DNA of 64,000 nt from Paraconexibacter antarcticus (GCF_024220175.1 NZ_CP098502.1:2728001-2792000); one strand, 5' to 3'; shown: positions 9,677 through 20,131, numbered from the stretch's first letter. Notes: a model not told the origin generated them from the letters alone. A program made the numbers and translations.

Positions 9677-10947
9677 CCCTGCGCTCCGCCGGCGCGAGCC
9701 CGAGCATCGAGGAGGCCGAGGCGCACCTGCTCGGCCTTGAGCTCTTCGGCATGCGCTTCGGGACGGGGCGCATGCGGCGCCTGCTCGCCGGCCTCGGCGA
9801 CCCGCAGCAGCGCTTCGCCTCCGTCCACGTGGTCGGCTCGAACGGCAAGTCGTCGACGACGCGGATGATCGCCGCGCTCCTCGCCCGCCACGGGCGACGG
9901 ACGGGCGCCTACCTCTCGCCGCACCTCGTCCGCTTCGGCGAGCGGATCCTCGTCGACGGGGAGGACCTCGGGGACGCGGAGTTCGCCGCCGCGATCGGGC
10001 GCGCCGCGGCGGCCGCCGCGGAGGTCGACGCCGACGCCGCCGCCGACGACCACATCACGCAGTTCGAGCTCCTCACCGCCGCGGCGCTCGACGAGCTCGC
10101 CCGCGCGGACGTCGACGTCGCCGTCGTCGAGGCCGGCCTCGGCGGGCGGTACGACGCGACGAACGTCCTGCCCTCCGCGGTCCAGGTCCTGACGAACGTC
10201 GGCCTCGAGCACACCCGCTGGCTCGGGCCGACGATCGCCGACATCGCGGCGGAGAAGCTCGACGTCGTGCAGCCGGGGGCGACGCTCGTCGTCGCCCGCA
10301 GCCTGCACCGCGACGCGCTCACCGTCGCCGAGGCGGTCTGCGCCGAGCGCGGCGCGACCCTCGTCCTCGCGCCCGACACGCCCCCCGTCCCGGTCGACCT
10401 GCGCGCCGGCGGCACCTTCCAGCGCGCGAACTTCCCGCTCGCCTGCGCGGCGGCCCGCGCCTTCCTCCGGCACGACCTCGATCCCGGCGCCGTGCGCGCG
10501 GCGGCGGCGACGACGCTCGTCCCGGGCCGCTGGCAGCGGATCGACACCGGACCGGACACGATCCTCGACGGCGCGCACAACCCCGCGGGGTTCGCGGTGC
10601 TCGCCGAGACGCTGCGCGAGGTCCTCGGGGGGCGACGGCTCGTCGCGGTGCTCTCGATCCTCGACGACAAGGACGCGGCGGCGATGCTGCGCGAGCTGCT
10701 CCCGCTCTGCGCCGAGGTCGTCTGCACCCACAGCGCGAACCCGCGGGCGCTGCCGCCGTCGACGCTGCAGTCCCTCGCCGCGCAGCTCGGCTGGCCGATC
10801 ACGCGACTGGAGAGCGACCCGCCGCGGGCGCTCGCCCTCGCCCGCGAGCTCGCCGGGCCCGACGGGCTCGCGCTCGCCACGGGCTCGCTGTACCTCATCG
10901 CCGACCTCCTGCGGCCGGCCGACGGCCGGAGGGCCTCCAGCCTGTGA
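9673..10947 (+). CDS. folC: Folylpolyglutamate synthase / dihydrofolate synthase
   Basis: Adds glutamate to folates, and often also joins dihydropteroate with the first glutamate; ATP-dependent Mur-ligase fold. At 424 residues it has the expected length. Visible features are the N-terminal GMRFGTGRMRRLL, P-loop VGSNGKSSTTRM, the YLSPHLVRFGERI loop, VEAGLGGRYDATN, TNVGLEHTRWLG and ILDGAHNPAGF in the C-terminal ligase domain. The GTG start overlaps valS. A 39-codon gene begins inside its stop codon (TGATG), extending the coupled unit. Whether it is mono- or bifunctional cannot be told from sequence alone. Confidence 0.93.
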   Translation: MTLRSAGASPSIEEAEAHLLGLELFGMRFGTGRMRRLLAGLGDPQQRFASVHVVGSNGKSSTTRMIAALLARHGRRTGAYLSPHLVRFGERILVDGEDLGDAEFAAAIGRAAAAAAEVDADAAADDHITQFELLTAAALDELARADVDVAVVEAGLGGRYDATNVLPSAVQVLTNVGLEHTRWLGPTIADIAAEKLDVVQPGATLVVARSLHRDALTVAEAVCAERGATLVLAPDTPPVPVDLRAGGTFQRANFPLACAAARAFLRHDLDPGAVRAAAATTLVPGRWQRIDTGPDTILDGAHNPAGFAVLAETLREVLGGRRLVAVLSILDDKDAAAMLRELLPLCAEVVCTHSANPRALPPSTLQSLAAQLGWPITRLESDPPRALALARELAGPDGLALATGSLYLIADLLRPADGRRASSL

Positions 10948-11066
10948 TGAACGACGACGACGGCCCCTCGGTCCTGCTCATGATCGTCGGCGTGGCGGTC
11001 ATCGTGGCGCTCGTGATCCTCGTGTTCTTCGCCGCGGGCTACCTCTTCGGACGGCAGTACCTGTAG
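10947..11066 (+). CDS. 39-residue single-pass membrane peptide
   Basis: A tiny gene whose ATG overlaps the folC stop (TGATG), so it is almost certainly read by coupled re-initiation. The product starts with an acidic cap (MNDDDGPS), then one long hydrophobic helix rich in Val/Ile/Leu/Phe, and ends GYLFGRQYL. Orientation by the positive-inside rule is N-out/C-in, although only one Arg is present. Function is unknown; small membrane proteins like this often modulate a neighbour. The next gene, a secreted hydrolase, starts two bases later. Tight packing on both sides is the main evidence that it is real. Confidence 0.6.
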   Translation: MNDDDGPSVLLMIVGVAVIVALVILVFFAAGYLFGRQYL

Positions 11067-11068
11067 GC

Positions 11069-12373
11069 GTGGGCGGGCGCCGGACACGCGCGCTCGGAGC
11101 GCTCGCCGCGATCGTCGCGGGCGGCGCCGTGGCGACGGTCCTCGCGCCGCCGTCCGCCGCGCAGGCCCCGGCGGCGACGAGCGGGTTCCTCGTCGCCTCG
11201 CGGAACGAGACGGGGTACGTCGCGCTCGGGATCTTCGGGCAGACGCCGGGGTCGACGGCGCGGTTCTTCGAACGCGAGGGGACGGGGGAGGCCGCCCTCG
11301 GCGCGCCCGTGACCGTCGACAGCCGCGGCTTCGCGCCGTTGTCGCGGGCGGTCACGTGGCGCTGCGACCGCCCGGTGCGGAGCTTCACGGCGACGGTGAC
11401 GACGCCCGCGGGCCAGGTGCTCACGGCCGACACCGACATCCGCACGCCCTCGTGCCGCAGCCGCCTCGCCGTGACGGCCCCCCGTCACGTCGCCCGGGGC
11501 GCGCTCGTGCGCGTGCGCGTCGTCGACACCTGGAGCCTCGGCGGGGACCCGGTCCGCGTGTGCGTCTCGGGCGCCGGGCTGACCCACCGGTGCCGGACGA
11601 CGGCGCTCGTCGCCGGGCGCCGCGGCGTGCGGCTGCGGGTCCGCCCGCCGCGGGACGGCGAGGTGCGCGTCGCCGTCGCGCTCGCCGGCCACCGCACCGT
11701 CCTGACAACCGCGTCCGGGACCGCGAAGCCCCGCGCCCGCACGACCGGGCCGGTCCTGCTCACGACCGGCGACTCGACGATCGAGGGCATCGACAGCGTC
11801 CTCGAGGACGACTTCGGCTCGGCCGCCCGCGTGCGCACCGAGTCGGCGCCCGGCACCGAGCTCAGCGGCTTCGGCGGCGCGGGGTGGACGCGGCGGGCCG
11901 CCTCGCAGGTCCGCCGCCTGCACCCCCGCGTGACCGTCCTCTCGCTCGGGGCGAACGAGGGATTCGGGAACGCGCTCCCCGACGGCCGGACCGTCGACTG
12001 CTGCGGGGACGAGTGGGTCGGCGAGCTCGCGCGGCGCCAGCGCGCGCTCATGCGCACGTTCCTCCAGCACGGTCGCGGCCGGGTCGTCTGGATCCTGCTG
12101 CCCGCGGCGCGGTCGGCCGCGAAGTCCGCGGTCATCGACGCGGCCGACCGGGGCGTCATCGCCGCCGCGAAGGGGCTGCCCGGCGTCCACCTCGTCGACC
12201 TGCGGCCGCTCTTCTCGCCGGACGGCCGGTTCCACCAGACGATCGAGTCCGGCGGGCGCACCGTCGACGTCCGTGCGCCCGACGGGGTGCACCTGAGCGC
12301 CGCGGGCCAGGCGCTCGCCGCCGAGGCGGTCCGCTCGCTCATCGTGCGCGAGGGGCTGCTCGACACGCCGTGA
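11069..12373 (+). CDS. Secreted SGNH/GDSL-type hydrolase
   Basis: Exported esterase-like enzyme of the SGNH fold, 434 residues. An N-terminal signal peptide is visible (RRTRALGALAAIVAGG, then an AQA-A type cleavage region). The first ~190 residues look like a beta-rich domain with two disulfide-capable Cys pairs; the C-terminal half is the SGNH domain. Block I is LLTTGDSTIEGID (nucleophile Ser), block III is LGANEGFG (Asn) and block V is PDGVHLSAAG with the Asp-x-x-His dyad. The GTG start lies two bases after the preceding peptide gene. Substrate unknown: cell-wall polysaccharide acetyl groups or lipids are typical of the family. Confidence 0.8.
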   Translation: MGGRRTRALGALAAIVAGGAVATVLAPPSAAQAPAATSGFLVASRNETGYVALGIFGQTPGSTARFFEREGTGEAALGAPVTVDSRGFAPLSRAVTWRCDRPVRSFTATVTTPAGQVLTADTDIRTPSCRSRLAVTAPRHVARGALVRVRVVDTWSLGGDPVRVCVSGAGLTHRCRTTALVAGRRGVRLRVRPPRDGEVRVAVALAGHRTVLTTASGTAKPRARTTGPVLLTTGDSTIEGIDSVLEDDFGSAARVRTESAPGTELSGFGGAGWTRRAASQVRRLHPRVTVLSLGANEGFGNALPDGRTVDCCGDEWVGELARRQRALMRTFLQHGRGRVVWILLPAARSAAKSAVIDAADRGVIAAAKGLPGVHLVDLRPLFSPDGRFHQTIESGGRTVDVRAPDGVHLSAAGQALAAEAVRSLIVREGLLDTP

Positions 12374-12411
12374 GTGAACGGTGCCTCCCGCCTCGACGCC
12401 GCCTCAGGCTC

Positions 12412-12417
12412 TAGAGT
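12412..12417 (+). promoter_or_regulatory. Leaderless-type -10 box of the zinc-ribbon membrane gene
   Basis: TAGAGT followed by eight bases and then GTG-12426, with no ribosome-binding site. It matches the arrangement before valS, leuS and hrcA. Confidence 0.5.
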
Positions 12418-12425
12418 CCCCCGCT

Positions 12426-12950
12426 GTGACGCACCTCGCAGTGTTCGGCATCAGCAGCGGCGGCCTCAACACGGCCGTGAAGCTGCTCATCCTGTTCCTC
12501 GTCGTGATCTGGCTCGCGCTGGTGTACTACACGTACGCCGACGCCCGCCGGCGGATCGCCGATCCGATGCTCATCGGCTGCGCGACGCTCGCGAGCTTCT
12601 TCCCGTACGTCGGCACGATCATCTACATGATCGTCCGCCCGGCGGAGTACCTCGACGACATCCGCGAGCGTGAGCTCGAGATGCAGGCCGCCGAGGCACG
12701 CATCCAGCGCCTGGACTACTTCCTGTGCCCGCACTGCGACTACCAGGTCGAGAAGGACTTCATCCGCTGCCCGAACTGCACGCGGAAGCTCAAGGATCCC
12801 TGCGTCACCTGCGCGAAGCCCCTCGACCCCGAGTGGCGCCTGTGCCCGTATTGCGAGACCGAGGTCGTGCACGCCGAGGGCCCGCGGCGGCGGCGCCGCC
12901 GCCGCTCCGAGGAGGGCGACACCTCCTCCGGGCCGCCCGTCGAGGCCTAG
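12426..12950 (+). CDS. Membrane protein with double zinc ribbon
   Basis: A 174-residue protein with two N-terminal transmembrane helices (VKLLILFLVVIWLALVYY and IGCATLASFFPYVGTIIYMI), a charged linker, then four CxxC knuckles (CPHC, CPNC, CVTC, CPYC) forming two tandem zinc ribbons of the DZANK type. It finishes with an Arg-rich stretch and a Glu/Ser tail, so the zinc domain is probably cytoplasmic. The GTG at 12426 is chosen because a TAGAGT box lies eight bases before it. Such proteins are frequent in actinobacteria but functionally uncharacterised. It is an isolated transcription unit between the SGNH hydrolase and ndk. Confidence 0.75.
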   Translation: MTHLAVFGISSGGLNTAVKLLILFLVVIWLALVYYTYADARRRIADPMLIGCATLASFFPYVGTIIYMIVRPAEYLDDIRERELEMQAAEARIQRLDYFLCPHCDYQVEKDFIRCPNCTRKLKDPCVTCAKPLDPEWRLCPYCETEVVHAEGPRRRRRRRSEEGDTSSGPPVEA

Positions 12951-13047
12951 CCTCTCGCGGCCGCCGCTGCCCGTCCTGAGCGGCGCCGGCGGAGGACCCT
13001 GAGCCAAGACGCACCGCGGACGCCCCGTCCGTAGCATCCGCGACCTC

Positions 13048-13452
13048 ATGGAACAGACCCTCATCCTCGTCAAGCCCGACGCCTTCGCCCGCGGACTCAC
13101 CGGTGAGATCCTCTCCCGGTTCGAGCGCAAGGGCCTGAAGATCACGGCGCTGAAGCTCATCCACACGCCCCGCGAGACGGCGGAGACCCACTACGCCGAG
13201 CACGCCGAGCGGCCGTTCTTCGGTGAGCTCGTCGACTTCATCGTCTCCGGCCCGCTCGTCGCCCTCATCCTCGAGGGCCAGGACGCGATCAAGGCCGCGC
13301 GCCAGCTCATCGGCGCGACGAACCCGCTCGAGGCCGCCACGGGCTCGATCCGCGGCGACTTCGCGATCGAGATCGGCACGAACATGGTGCACGGGTCCGA
13401 CTCGCCGGAGTCGGCCGCCCGTGAGATCGGCGTCTGGTTCCCCGAGCTTTAG
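13048..13452 (+). CDS. ndk: Nucleoside diphosphate kinase
   Basis: Transfers the gamma-phosphate of ATP to NDPs through a phospho-histidine, balancing nucleotide pools. 134 residues is typical. It begins [16 protein letters not shown], contains [18 protein letters not shown] and the catalytic His in [12 protein letters not shown] near residue 115. A TAGCAT box ten bases before the ATG and lack of an SD suggest a short or absent leader. The following gene, maf, is on the same strand 50 bases downstream. Confidence 0.96.
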   Translation: MEQTLILVKPDAFARGLTGEILSRFERKGLKITALKLIHTPRETAETHYAEHAERPFFGELVDFIVSGPLVALILEGQDAIKAARQLIGATNPLEAATGSIRGDFAIEIGTNMVHGSDSPESAAREIGVWFPEL

Positions 13453-13502
13453 GCGCCCGGCGAGCCCCATCGCGACGTCCCGCGCCACCTGACGCGACCC
13501 GC

Positions 13503-14111
13503 GTGGAGCTCGCCGACCTCATCGCCGCGAAGGCCCGGGCGAGCACCGACCCGCTCGTCCTGGCCTCCGCCTCGCCGCAGCGACGGGCGATCCTCGAGCA
13601 GCTGGGCGTGCCCTTCGAGGTGCGCCCGGCCGACGTGCAGGAGGCGGCCGCCGGCGAGCCCGAGGCCGTCGCGCGCGACAACGCCCTGCTGAAGGCGACC
13701 GTCGTCGCCGGCCTCTGCCCGGACCGGACGGTCCTCGGCGTCGACACCATCGTCACGCTCGACGGCGAGATCTTCGGCAAGCCCGCAACCCCGGAGGCGG
13801 CGGCCGCGACGCTCCTGCGCCTCCAGGGCCGCGAGCACGCCGTCCTCAGCGGCATCGCCGTCGCGGTGGGGACCCCGGGGGACGTCCCGCGCGCCCGGGT
13901 GCAGCAGACGCTGGTCCGCTTCGCGCCGCTCACGACGGCGCAGATCGCGGGCTACGTCGCGACCGGCGAGTGGCGCGGCCGGGCCGGCGCCTACGCGATC
14001 CAGGGTCGCGGCGCCGCGATCGTCGAGGAGATCCATGGCGACTACCTGAACGTCGTCGGCCTCCCGGTGCCGGCGCTGCGGGCGCTTCTGCCAGGCCTGC
14101 TGGGCGTCTGA
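13503..14111 (+). CDS. maf: Maf-family nucleoside triphosphate pyrophosphatase
   Basis: House-cleaning enzyme that hydrolyses non-canonical or pyrimidine NTPs (dTTP/UTP and modified forms) to monophosphates; Maf proteins have also been linked to septum inhibition. The 202-residue product carries the signature LASASPQRRAIL, the metal-binding VLGVDTIVTLDGEIFGKP and the C-terminal GRAGAYAIQGRGA loop. The GTG start is the first reasonable one after the ndk stop. It lies directly upstream of mreB, an order (maf before mreBCD) seen in other bacteria and consistent with a link to cell-shape genes. Confidence 0.93.
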   Translation: MELADLIAAKARASTDPLVLASASPQRRAILEQLGVPFEVRPADVQEAAAGEPEAVARDNALLKATVVAGLCPDRTVLGVDTIVTLDGEIFGKPATPEAAAATLLRLQGREHAVLSGIAVAVGTPGDVPRARVQQTLVRFAPLTTAQIAGYVATGEWRGRAGAYAIQGRGAAIVEEIHGDYLNVVGLPVPALRALLPGLLGV

Positions 14112-14190
14112 CACGCCGTCAGCGCGAATTGCAGCGACATTTCGGCGGTGCAAGTCCACGGCCACGGGCCTGAGGGACGCGGTGCCCCGC

Positions 14191-15303
<1,113 letters not shown>

Positions 15304-15370
15304 TGGGCCGGGGCGTCATCATCGGTCGCCCCCGCTGCGACCCACGCCCCGCTCCGGAGTACTTCTCTAG

Positions 15371-16231
15371 GTGTATGACCGTAAGACGATCCGCCGCCGG
15401 CGCGCCGTCCTCGCGCTGCTGGTCGTCAGCTCCGTCGTCCTGCTGACCGCGTCCTTCGGCGGCAACGGTGGCGTGGGCTCCGTCCAGCGCGGGGTCTTCG
15501 AGATCGTCTCGCCGATCCAGGACGTCGCCAGCCGCTCGCTGAAGCCGTTCCGCGACCTCTTCGGCTGGTTCGGGGACACGTGGCACGCGAAGGGCGACAA
15601 CAAGACGCTCGTGAAGACACGTGACCAGCTGCGCGAGCAGAACGGCTCGCTCCAGGCCGAGGTGCGCAAGCTCAAGGAGCAGTACGGGATCAACCGGGTC
15701 ATCGCGACCGCGAACATCGGGAATCTCGGCCCGGTCGAGGCGCGCGTCGTCGTCGCCTCGCCGACCCTGCTGTTCCAGAAGGTCACGATCAACAAGGGCG
15801 CGGGGGACGGCGTCCGCAGCGGCCAGCCGGTCGTCACGGCCGGCGGGCTCGTCGGCAAGGTCGACGTCGTCGTCGGCGGCTCGGCGACGGTCACGCTCAT
15901 CACCGACCCGCGCTTCGGCGCCGGCGTCCGCCTCGCCCAGTCCGGCATCACCGGCACGATGACGGCGTCCGGCGGCGACCCCGAGGACCTCATCGTCGCG
16001 ACGACGAAGCAGAACGCGCCGGTGTCGGTCGGCTCGACGGTCGTCACGCGGGGGACGAGCACCGACGTGCGGCTGCCCTCGCTCTTCCCGCCGGACATCC
16101 CGATCGGCAAGGTCACGACGGTCGACGACGCGGGCACCGACACCCAGCGCGTCCACGTCAAGCCGTTCGTCGACGTGCGCAACCTCGACCACGTCATGGT
16201 CCTCACCCGCGACGCCGCCACGGTCCCGTGA
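15371..16231 (+). CDS. mreC: Rod-shape-determining protein MreC
   Basis: Bitopic scaffold that links MreB filaments to PBP2/RodA. 286 residues: short basic cytoplasmic tail (YDRKTIRRRRA), one transmembrane helix (VLALLVVSSVVLLTASF), a coiled coil (TRDQLREQNGSLQAEVRKLK) and the double beta-barrel periplasm-facing domain (VEARVVVASPT onward, with NKGAGDGVRSGQPV). The GTG start is followed by the expected basic tail. Its stop overlaps the mreD GTG (GTGA). Confidence 0.93.
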   Translation: MYDRKTIRRRRAVLALLVVSSVVLLTASFGGNGGVGSVQRGVFEIVSPIQDVASRSLKPFRDLFGWFGDTWHAKGDNKTLVKTRDQLREQNGSLQAEVRKLKEQYGINRVIATANIGNLGPVEARVVVASPTLLFQKVTINKGAGDGVRSGQPVVTAGGLVGKVDVVVGGSATVTLITDPRFGAGVRLAQSGITGTMTASGGDPEDLIVATTKQNAPVSVGSTVVTRGTSTDVRLPSLFPPDIPIGKVTTVDDAGTDTQRVHVKPFVDVRNLDHVMVLTRDAATVP

Positions 16232-16794
16232 ATCCGTACGCCGCCCCCGTCGCCGGCCGCCTGACCATCCTCGGCTTCGTCGTCTGCATCGTCCAGCTCG
16301 CCGCCGTCTCGCAGCTCGACTTCTTCGGCGCCCACGCCGACCTCGTCCCGCTCGTCGTCGCGATGACGGGTCTCCTGCTCGGCTCGCTGCCCGGGGCCGT
16401 GCTCGGCTTCGCCTGCGGCTTCTTCGTCGACTGCGCCCTCATCCAGACGATGGGCCTCTCGTCGCTGCTCTACCTCGCAGTGGGGTACGGCGCGGGCCGC
16501 CTGCGCGAGGTCCGCGACCCCCAGGCCGCCGCGGTCCCCGCGGTCGTCGGCGGCGCCGCCACGACGGTCGTCACCGTCGGCTACGCGCTCATGCAGTTCA
16601 TGCTCGGCACGCCGATCAGGGTCACGGGGCTGCTCGTCGGGCAGATCTTCGTCACGATCCTGGTCAATACCCTGCTCTCACTGCCCGTGTACGCCGCGGT
16701 CAGGCGCTGGCTGCTCCCGGTCATGCCGGACGACCCGCGCCGGCGCCGCCGCCGCGCCCAGACGACCCGCCTCTCGCCGCTCTCCCGGGCCTGA
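16228..16794 (+). CDS. mreD: Rod-shape-determining membrane protein MreD
   Basis: Integral membrane partner in the elongasome. 188 residues, five to six hydrophobic helices (LTILGFVVCIVQLAAVSQL, LVVAMTGLLLGSLPGAVLG and others) with the family's typical LLGSLPGAVLGFACGFFVDC segment that marks MreD. It ends with a basic tail ([15 protein letters not shown]). The gene overlaps mreC by four bases and is followed by mrdA after 12 bases. MreD sequences are weakly conserved, so the call rests on topology plus position. Confidence 0.88.
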   Translation: MNPYAAPVAGRLTILGFVVCIVQLAAVSQLDFFGAHADLVPLVVAMTGLLLGSLPGAVLGFACGFFVDCALIQTMGLSSLLYLAVGYGAGRLREVRDPQAAAVPAVVGGAATTVVTVGYALMQFMLGTPIRVTGLLVGQIFVTILVNTLLSLPVYAAVRRWLLPVMPDDPRRRRRRAQTTRLSPLSRA

Positions 16795-16806
16795 GGCCCC
16801 GAGACC

Positions 16807-18894
16807 GTGATCGACCCCGTCTCCCCAGACCACCGCCCGCCCGTCTCGCCCCAGCTGGCGCTGCGCGTCGCGGCGCTCGGGGTCGTGGCGTGCGTGCTCT
16901 TCGCGGTCATCTTCTTCCGGCTCTGGTACCTCCAGGTCCTCTCCGGCGACCAGTACCTCGCCCAGGCGCAGACGAACAAGGTCCGCGTCGAGCCGCTGCC
17001 CGCGCCCCGCGGGGCGATCGTCGACCGGGACGGCGAGCCGATCGTCGAGAACCGCCTGGCGATCGTCGTGAAGCTCAAGCCCGAGTCGCTGCCCGTGAGC
17101 GAGAAGAAGGCCGCCGCGCTGTACGGCGACGCGGTCATCGCCCGCTCCAAGCGCGCGAAGGGCAGGCAGGGCCCGCCGATCGTCATCCCCGCGACCCCGC
17201 CGGATCTCCAGGGCCGCTTCGCCCGGCTCTCGCGCACGCTCCAGGTCAAGACGCGCGACATCCAGTCGTTCGTCATCCGCGGCCTGTTCCTCGCCGGGTA
17301 CGCGCCGGTGACGATCAAGACCGACGTGTCCGAGGACGTGCGCACGTACATTGCCGAGCGCCAGGACGAGTTCCCCGGCGTGTCGGTCGAGACGACGTTC
17401 CTGCGCCAGTACCCGGACCGCACGCTCGCCGCCCAGCTGCTCGGCACCGCGAGCCAGATCTCCCCGGACGAGCTGAAGACGAAGGAGTTCGAGGGCGTGC
17501 CCGCCGGCAGCATCGTCGGCCAGAGCGGCATCGAGCGCACCTACGACCAGTACCTCCGCGGCCGCGACGGCAAGGAGCGCCTGCTCGTGGACGCGCAGGG
17601 CAACCCCCGCGGTGAGGGCGTCACCGTCCCGCCGAAGCCGGGCAGCGACCTGCAGCTCACGCTCTCGCTCAAGCTCCAGCGGGCGGGGCAGACCGCGTAC
17701 GGGAACGTCGCCGGCCCGAACCCCGGCGCCTTCGTCGCGCTCGACCCGCGCAACGGCGACGTCCTGGCCATGGGGTCCTTCCCGACCTTCGACCCGAACG
17801 TCCTCGTCGGCAACATCTCGCAGAAGAAGTACGACGCGATCTTCAACCAGGGGACGACGCCGCAGTTCAACCGGGTCATCGGCGCGCACTACGCGACGGG
17901 CTCGACGTTCAAGCCGATCACGGCGATCGCCGCGCTCGAGTCGGGGAAGATCACCACGACCGAGAAGATCGACGACACGGGCTGCATCAAGATCGGGATC
18001 CAGCAGCGGTGCAACGCGAAGCACGAGGTCTTCGGGCCCGTCGACATGCAGAACGCGATCCGGGTCTCGTCCGACATCTACTTCTACACGCTCGGCGAGC
18101 GGACGAACGCCGGCCCCGATGCGCCCCACGGCGGCCCGATCCAGGCCGTCGCCCGCCGGTTCGGCTTCGAGCACACGACGGGCATCGACCTGCCCGGCGA
18201 GGCGAAGGGCCTCGTGCCCGACCCGGCCTGGCGCACCCGCGTTGGCCAGGAGGAGACGGCCTGTCGCAGGAAGAAGCACATCCCGGACAACGCATCCGGG
18301 CCGGCCGCCGCGGCGGGCGGGTGTGGCATCTCCGACCGCCGCCCGTGGTCGATCGGCGACAACGTCTCGCTGTCCATCGGCCAGGGCGACCTGCAGGCCA
18401 CGCCGCTGCAGGTCGCGGTGGCCTACGCGGGCATCGCGGAGGGGGGCCGGGTCCCGACCCCGCGCCTCGGCGCCGCCGTCCTCGACGACAAGGGCCTGCC
18501 CCTCCAGAAGCTCCCGCCGAGCGGCGCCCGGCGCGTGAAGCTCGATCCCAGCTACCGTGACACGATCATGGCCGGTCTCCACGACGCCGCGAGCGCGCCC
18601 GGCGGTACCTCGACCGCGGTCTTCGCCGGGTGGAACCAGAGCCGCTTCCCGATCTACGGCAAGACCGGCACCGCTCAGGTCGCCGCCCAGCCGAACGACC
18701 AGTCCTGGTACGTCGCGTACTCCTACGACGGCCCGGACCACAAGCGCCCGATCGTCGTCGCCGTCACCGTCGAGAACGGCGGCTTCGGCGCCGCGAAGGC
18801 CGCCCCGATCGCCTGCCGGATCCTGAAGGCGTGGTTCGGGAAGGGCGCGAACGTCGGCGCCACCTGCGTGCCGGGGAGCAACGCCTCGCTGTGA
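16807..18894 (+). CDS. mrdA: Penicillin-binding protein 2 (elongation transpeptidase)
   Basis: Monofunctional class B transpeptidase that cross-links new lateral peptidoglycan, working with RodA. 695 residues: cytoplasmic tail, transmembrane anchor (LRVAALGVVACVLFAVIFF), the PBP dimer domain opening with RVEPLPAPRGAIVDRDG, and the transpeptidase domain. Catalytic motifs are STFK (near residue 366), SSD (near 421, in VSSDIYFYTLGE) and KTG (near 619, in YGKTGTAQVA). Four cysteines in the transpeptidase domain could form disulfides. The rodA start overlaps its stop by four bases. Confidence 0.96.
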   Translation: MIDPVSPDHRPPVSPQLALRVAALGVVACVLFAVIFFRLWYLQVLSGDQYLAQAQTNKVRVEPLPAPRGAIVDRDGEPIVENRLAIVVKLKPESLPVSEKKAAALYGDAVIARSKRAKGRQGPPIVIPATPPDLQGRFARLSRTLQVKTRDIQSFVIRGLFLAGYAPVTIKTDVSEDVRTYIAERQDEFPGVSVETTFLRQYPDRTLAAQLLGTASQISPDELKTKEFEGVPAGSIVGQSGIERTYDQYLRGRDGKERLLVDAQGNPRGEGVTVPPKPGSDLQLTLSLKLQRAGQTAYGNVAGPNPGAFVALDPRNGDVLAMGSFPTFDPNVLVGNISQKKYDAIFNQGTTPQFNRVIGAHYATGSTFKPITAIAALESGKITTTEKIDDTGCIKIGIQQRCNAKHEVFGPVDMQNAIRVSSDIYFYTLGERTNAGPDAPHGGPIQAVARRFGFEHTTGIDLPGEAKGLVPDPAWRTRVGQEETACRRKKHIPDNASGPAAAAGGCGISDRRPWSIGDNVSLSIGQGDLQATPLQVAVAYAGIAEGGRVPTPRLGAAVLDDKGLPLQKLPPSGARRVKLDPSYRDTIMAGLHDAASAPGGTSTAVFAGWNQSRFPIYGKTGTAQVAAQPNDQSWYVAYSYDGPDHKRPIVVAVTVENGGFGAAKAAPIACRILKAWFGKGANVGATCVPGSNASL

Positions 18895-20111
18895 GCACCG
18901 TCCCGTCCGTCACCGAGCCCCGCCGCTCGCGGACCTCCCGGGTCGGCGGGAGCGCCGCCGCGCCCCCGCGACGCCCGCTGAGCCTCGTGCTGCCGTTCGA
19001 CCCGGTGCTCGCGCTCGCGACCCTCGGGATCTGCGCCTGCTCGCTCGTGACGCTCCACACGGTCAGCGCGCGCGGGCTGCCGGACGGCTACTACATGAAG
19101 CGCCAGGCGATCTACTTCGCCGTCGGACTGCTCTTCGCCGCGGTCCTCACCCGGATCGACTACTCACGGCTGCGGGAGCTGAAGTACGGCTTCTACGGCT
19201 TCATCATCCTGTCGGTCGTCGCGGTGAAGTTCGCCGGCAACGACGCGCTCGGCGCGCGCCGCGCGATCCAGCTCCCCTTCTTCTCCTTCCAGGCCTCCGA
19301 GCTCGGGAAGATCCTGCTCGTCGTGGCCCTGGCGGGGTTCCTCGTGGACCGCGCCCGGGCGCTGCACGCCCCGTCGACGACCGTGCGCCTGCTGGCGCTC
19401 GCCGGGGTCCCGGCGGGGCTCGTGATGATCCAGCCCGACCTCGGCTCGTCGATGGTCTACGGCGCGATCGTCCTCGCCCTCCTGTTCATCGCGGGCATCC
19501 CCGGCCGCTACTTCGCGGCGATGGGGGCGTGCTTCGCGATCCTCATCACCGGGGTGGTCGTCGTCGCGCCGATGGCGGGCGTGACGGTCCTCCACAGCTA
19601 CCAGACCAACCGCCTGACGGCCTTCCTGCACCCCAACGACAACAACAGCGACATCGCGTACCAGCAGACGCAGTCGCGGGTGGCCATCGGCTCCGGTGAG
19701 AAGACCGGCCGCGGCGACCGGGCCACCCAGACCTCCTACAACTTCCTCCCGGAGCACCACACCGACTTCATCTTCTCGGTGGTCGGCGAGCGCTGGGGCT
19801 TCATGGGCGCCGCGCTGGTGCTCTCGCTGTACTCCCTGCTCATCTGGCGGGGCCTACGGGCGCTGACGGTGGCGAAGAACCTCTACGGCGCGCTGATCGC
19901 CGGCGGCATCACCGCGATGCTGCTCTTCCAGGTCTTCATCAACGTCGGCATGACCGTGGGAATCATGCCGATCACCGGGATCCCCCTCCCGCTCATGAGC
20001 TACGGGGGCTCATCGGTGATCACCACCTTCCTGGCCATCGGCCTGCTGCAGTCGGTCTACGCGCAAGGGCGCGCCTCCACTGCCGGCAAGGGCCGAGTGC
20101 TGGGCTTTTAG
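18891..20111 (+). CDS. rodA: Peptidoglycan glycosyltransferase RodA (SEDS family)
   Basis: Polymerises lipid II into glycan strands for side-wall growth together with PBP2. 406 residues with about ten transmembrane helices; SEDS hallmarks are the QASELGKI loop, MIQPDLGSSMVY, YQQTQSRVAIGSG, the HTDFIFSVVGERWGF segment and the C-terminal TGIPLPLMSYGGSS. An Arg-rich cytoplasmic N-terminal extension of about 45 residues precedes the first helix. GTG-18891 overlaps the mrdA stop. It is followed after about 20 bases by rng, so the whole set is likely one operon. Confidence 0.96.
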   Translation: MSTVPSVTEPRRSRTSRVGGSAAAPPRRPLSLVLPFDPVLALATLGICACSLVTLHTVSARGLPDGYYMKRQAIYFAVGLLFAAVLTRIDYSRLRELKYGFYGFIILSVVAVKFAGNDALGARRAIQLPFFSFQASELGKILLVVALAGFLVDRARALHAPSTTVRLLALAGVPAGLVMIQPDLGSSMVYGAIVLALLFIAGIPGRYFAAMGACFAILITGVVVVAPMAGVTVLHSYQTNRLTAFLHPNDNNSDIAYQQTQSRVAIGSGEKTGRGDRATQTSYNFLPEHHTDFIFSVVGERWGFMGAALVLSLYSLLIWRGLRALTVAKNLYGALIAGGITAMLLFQVFINVGMTVGIMPITGIPLPLMSYGGSSVITTFLAIGLLQSVYAQGRASTAGKGRVLGF

Positions 20112-20131
20112 TTTGAGAGAGTGAGAAAGCC

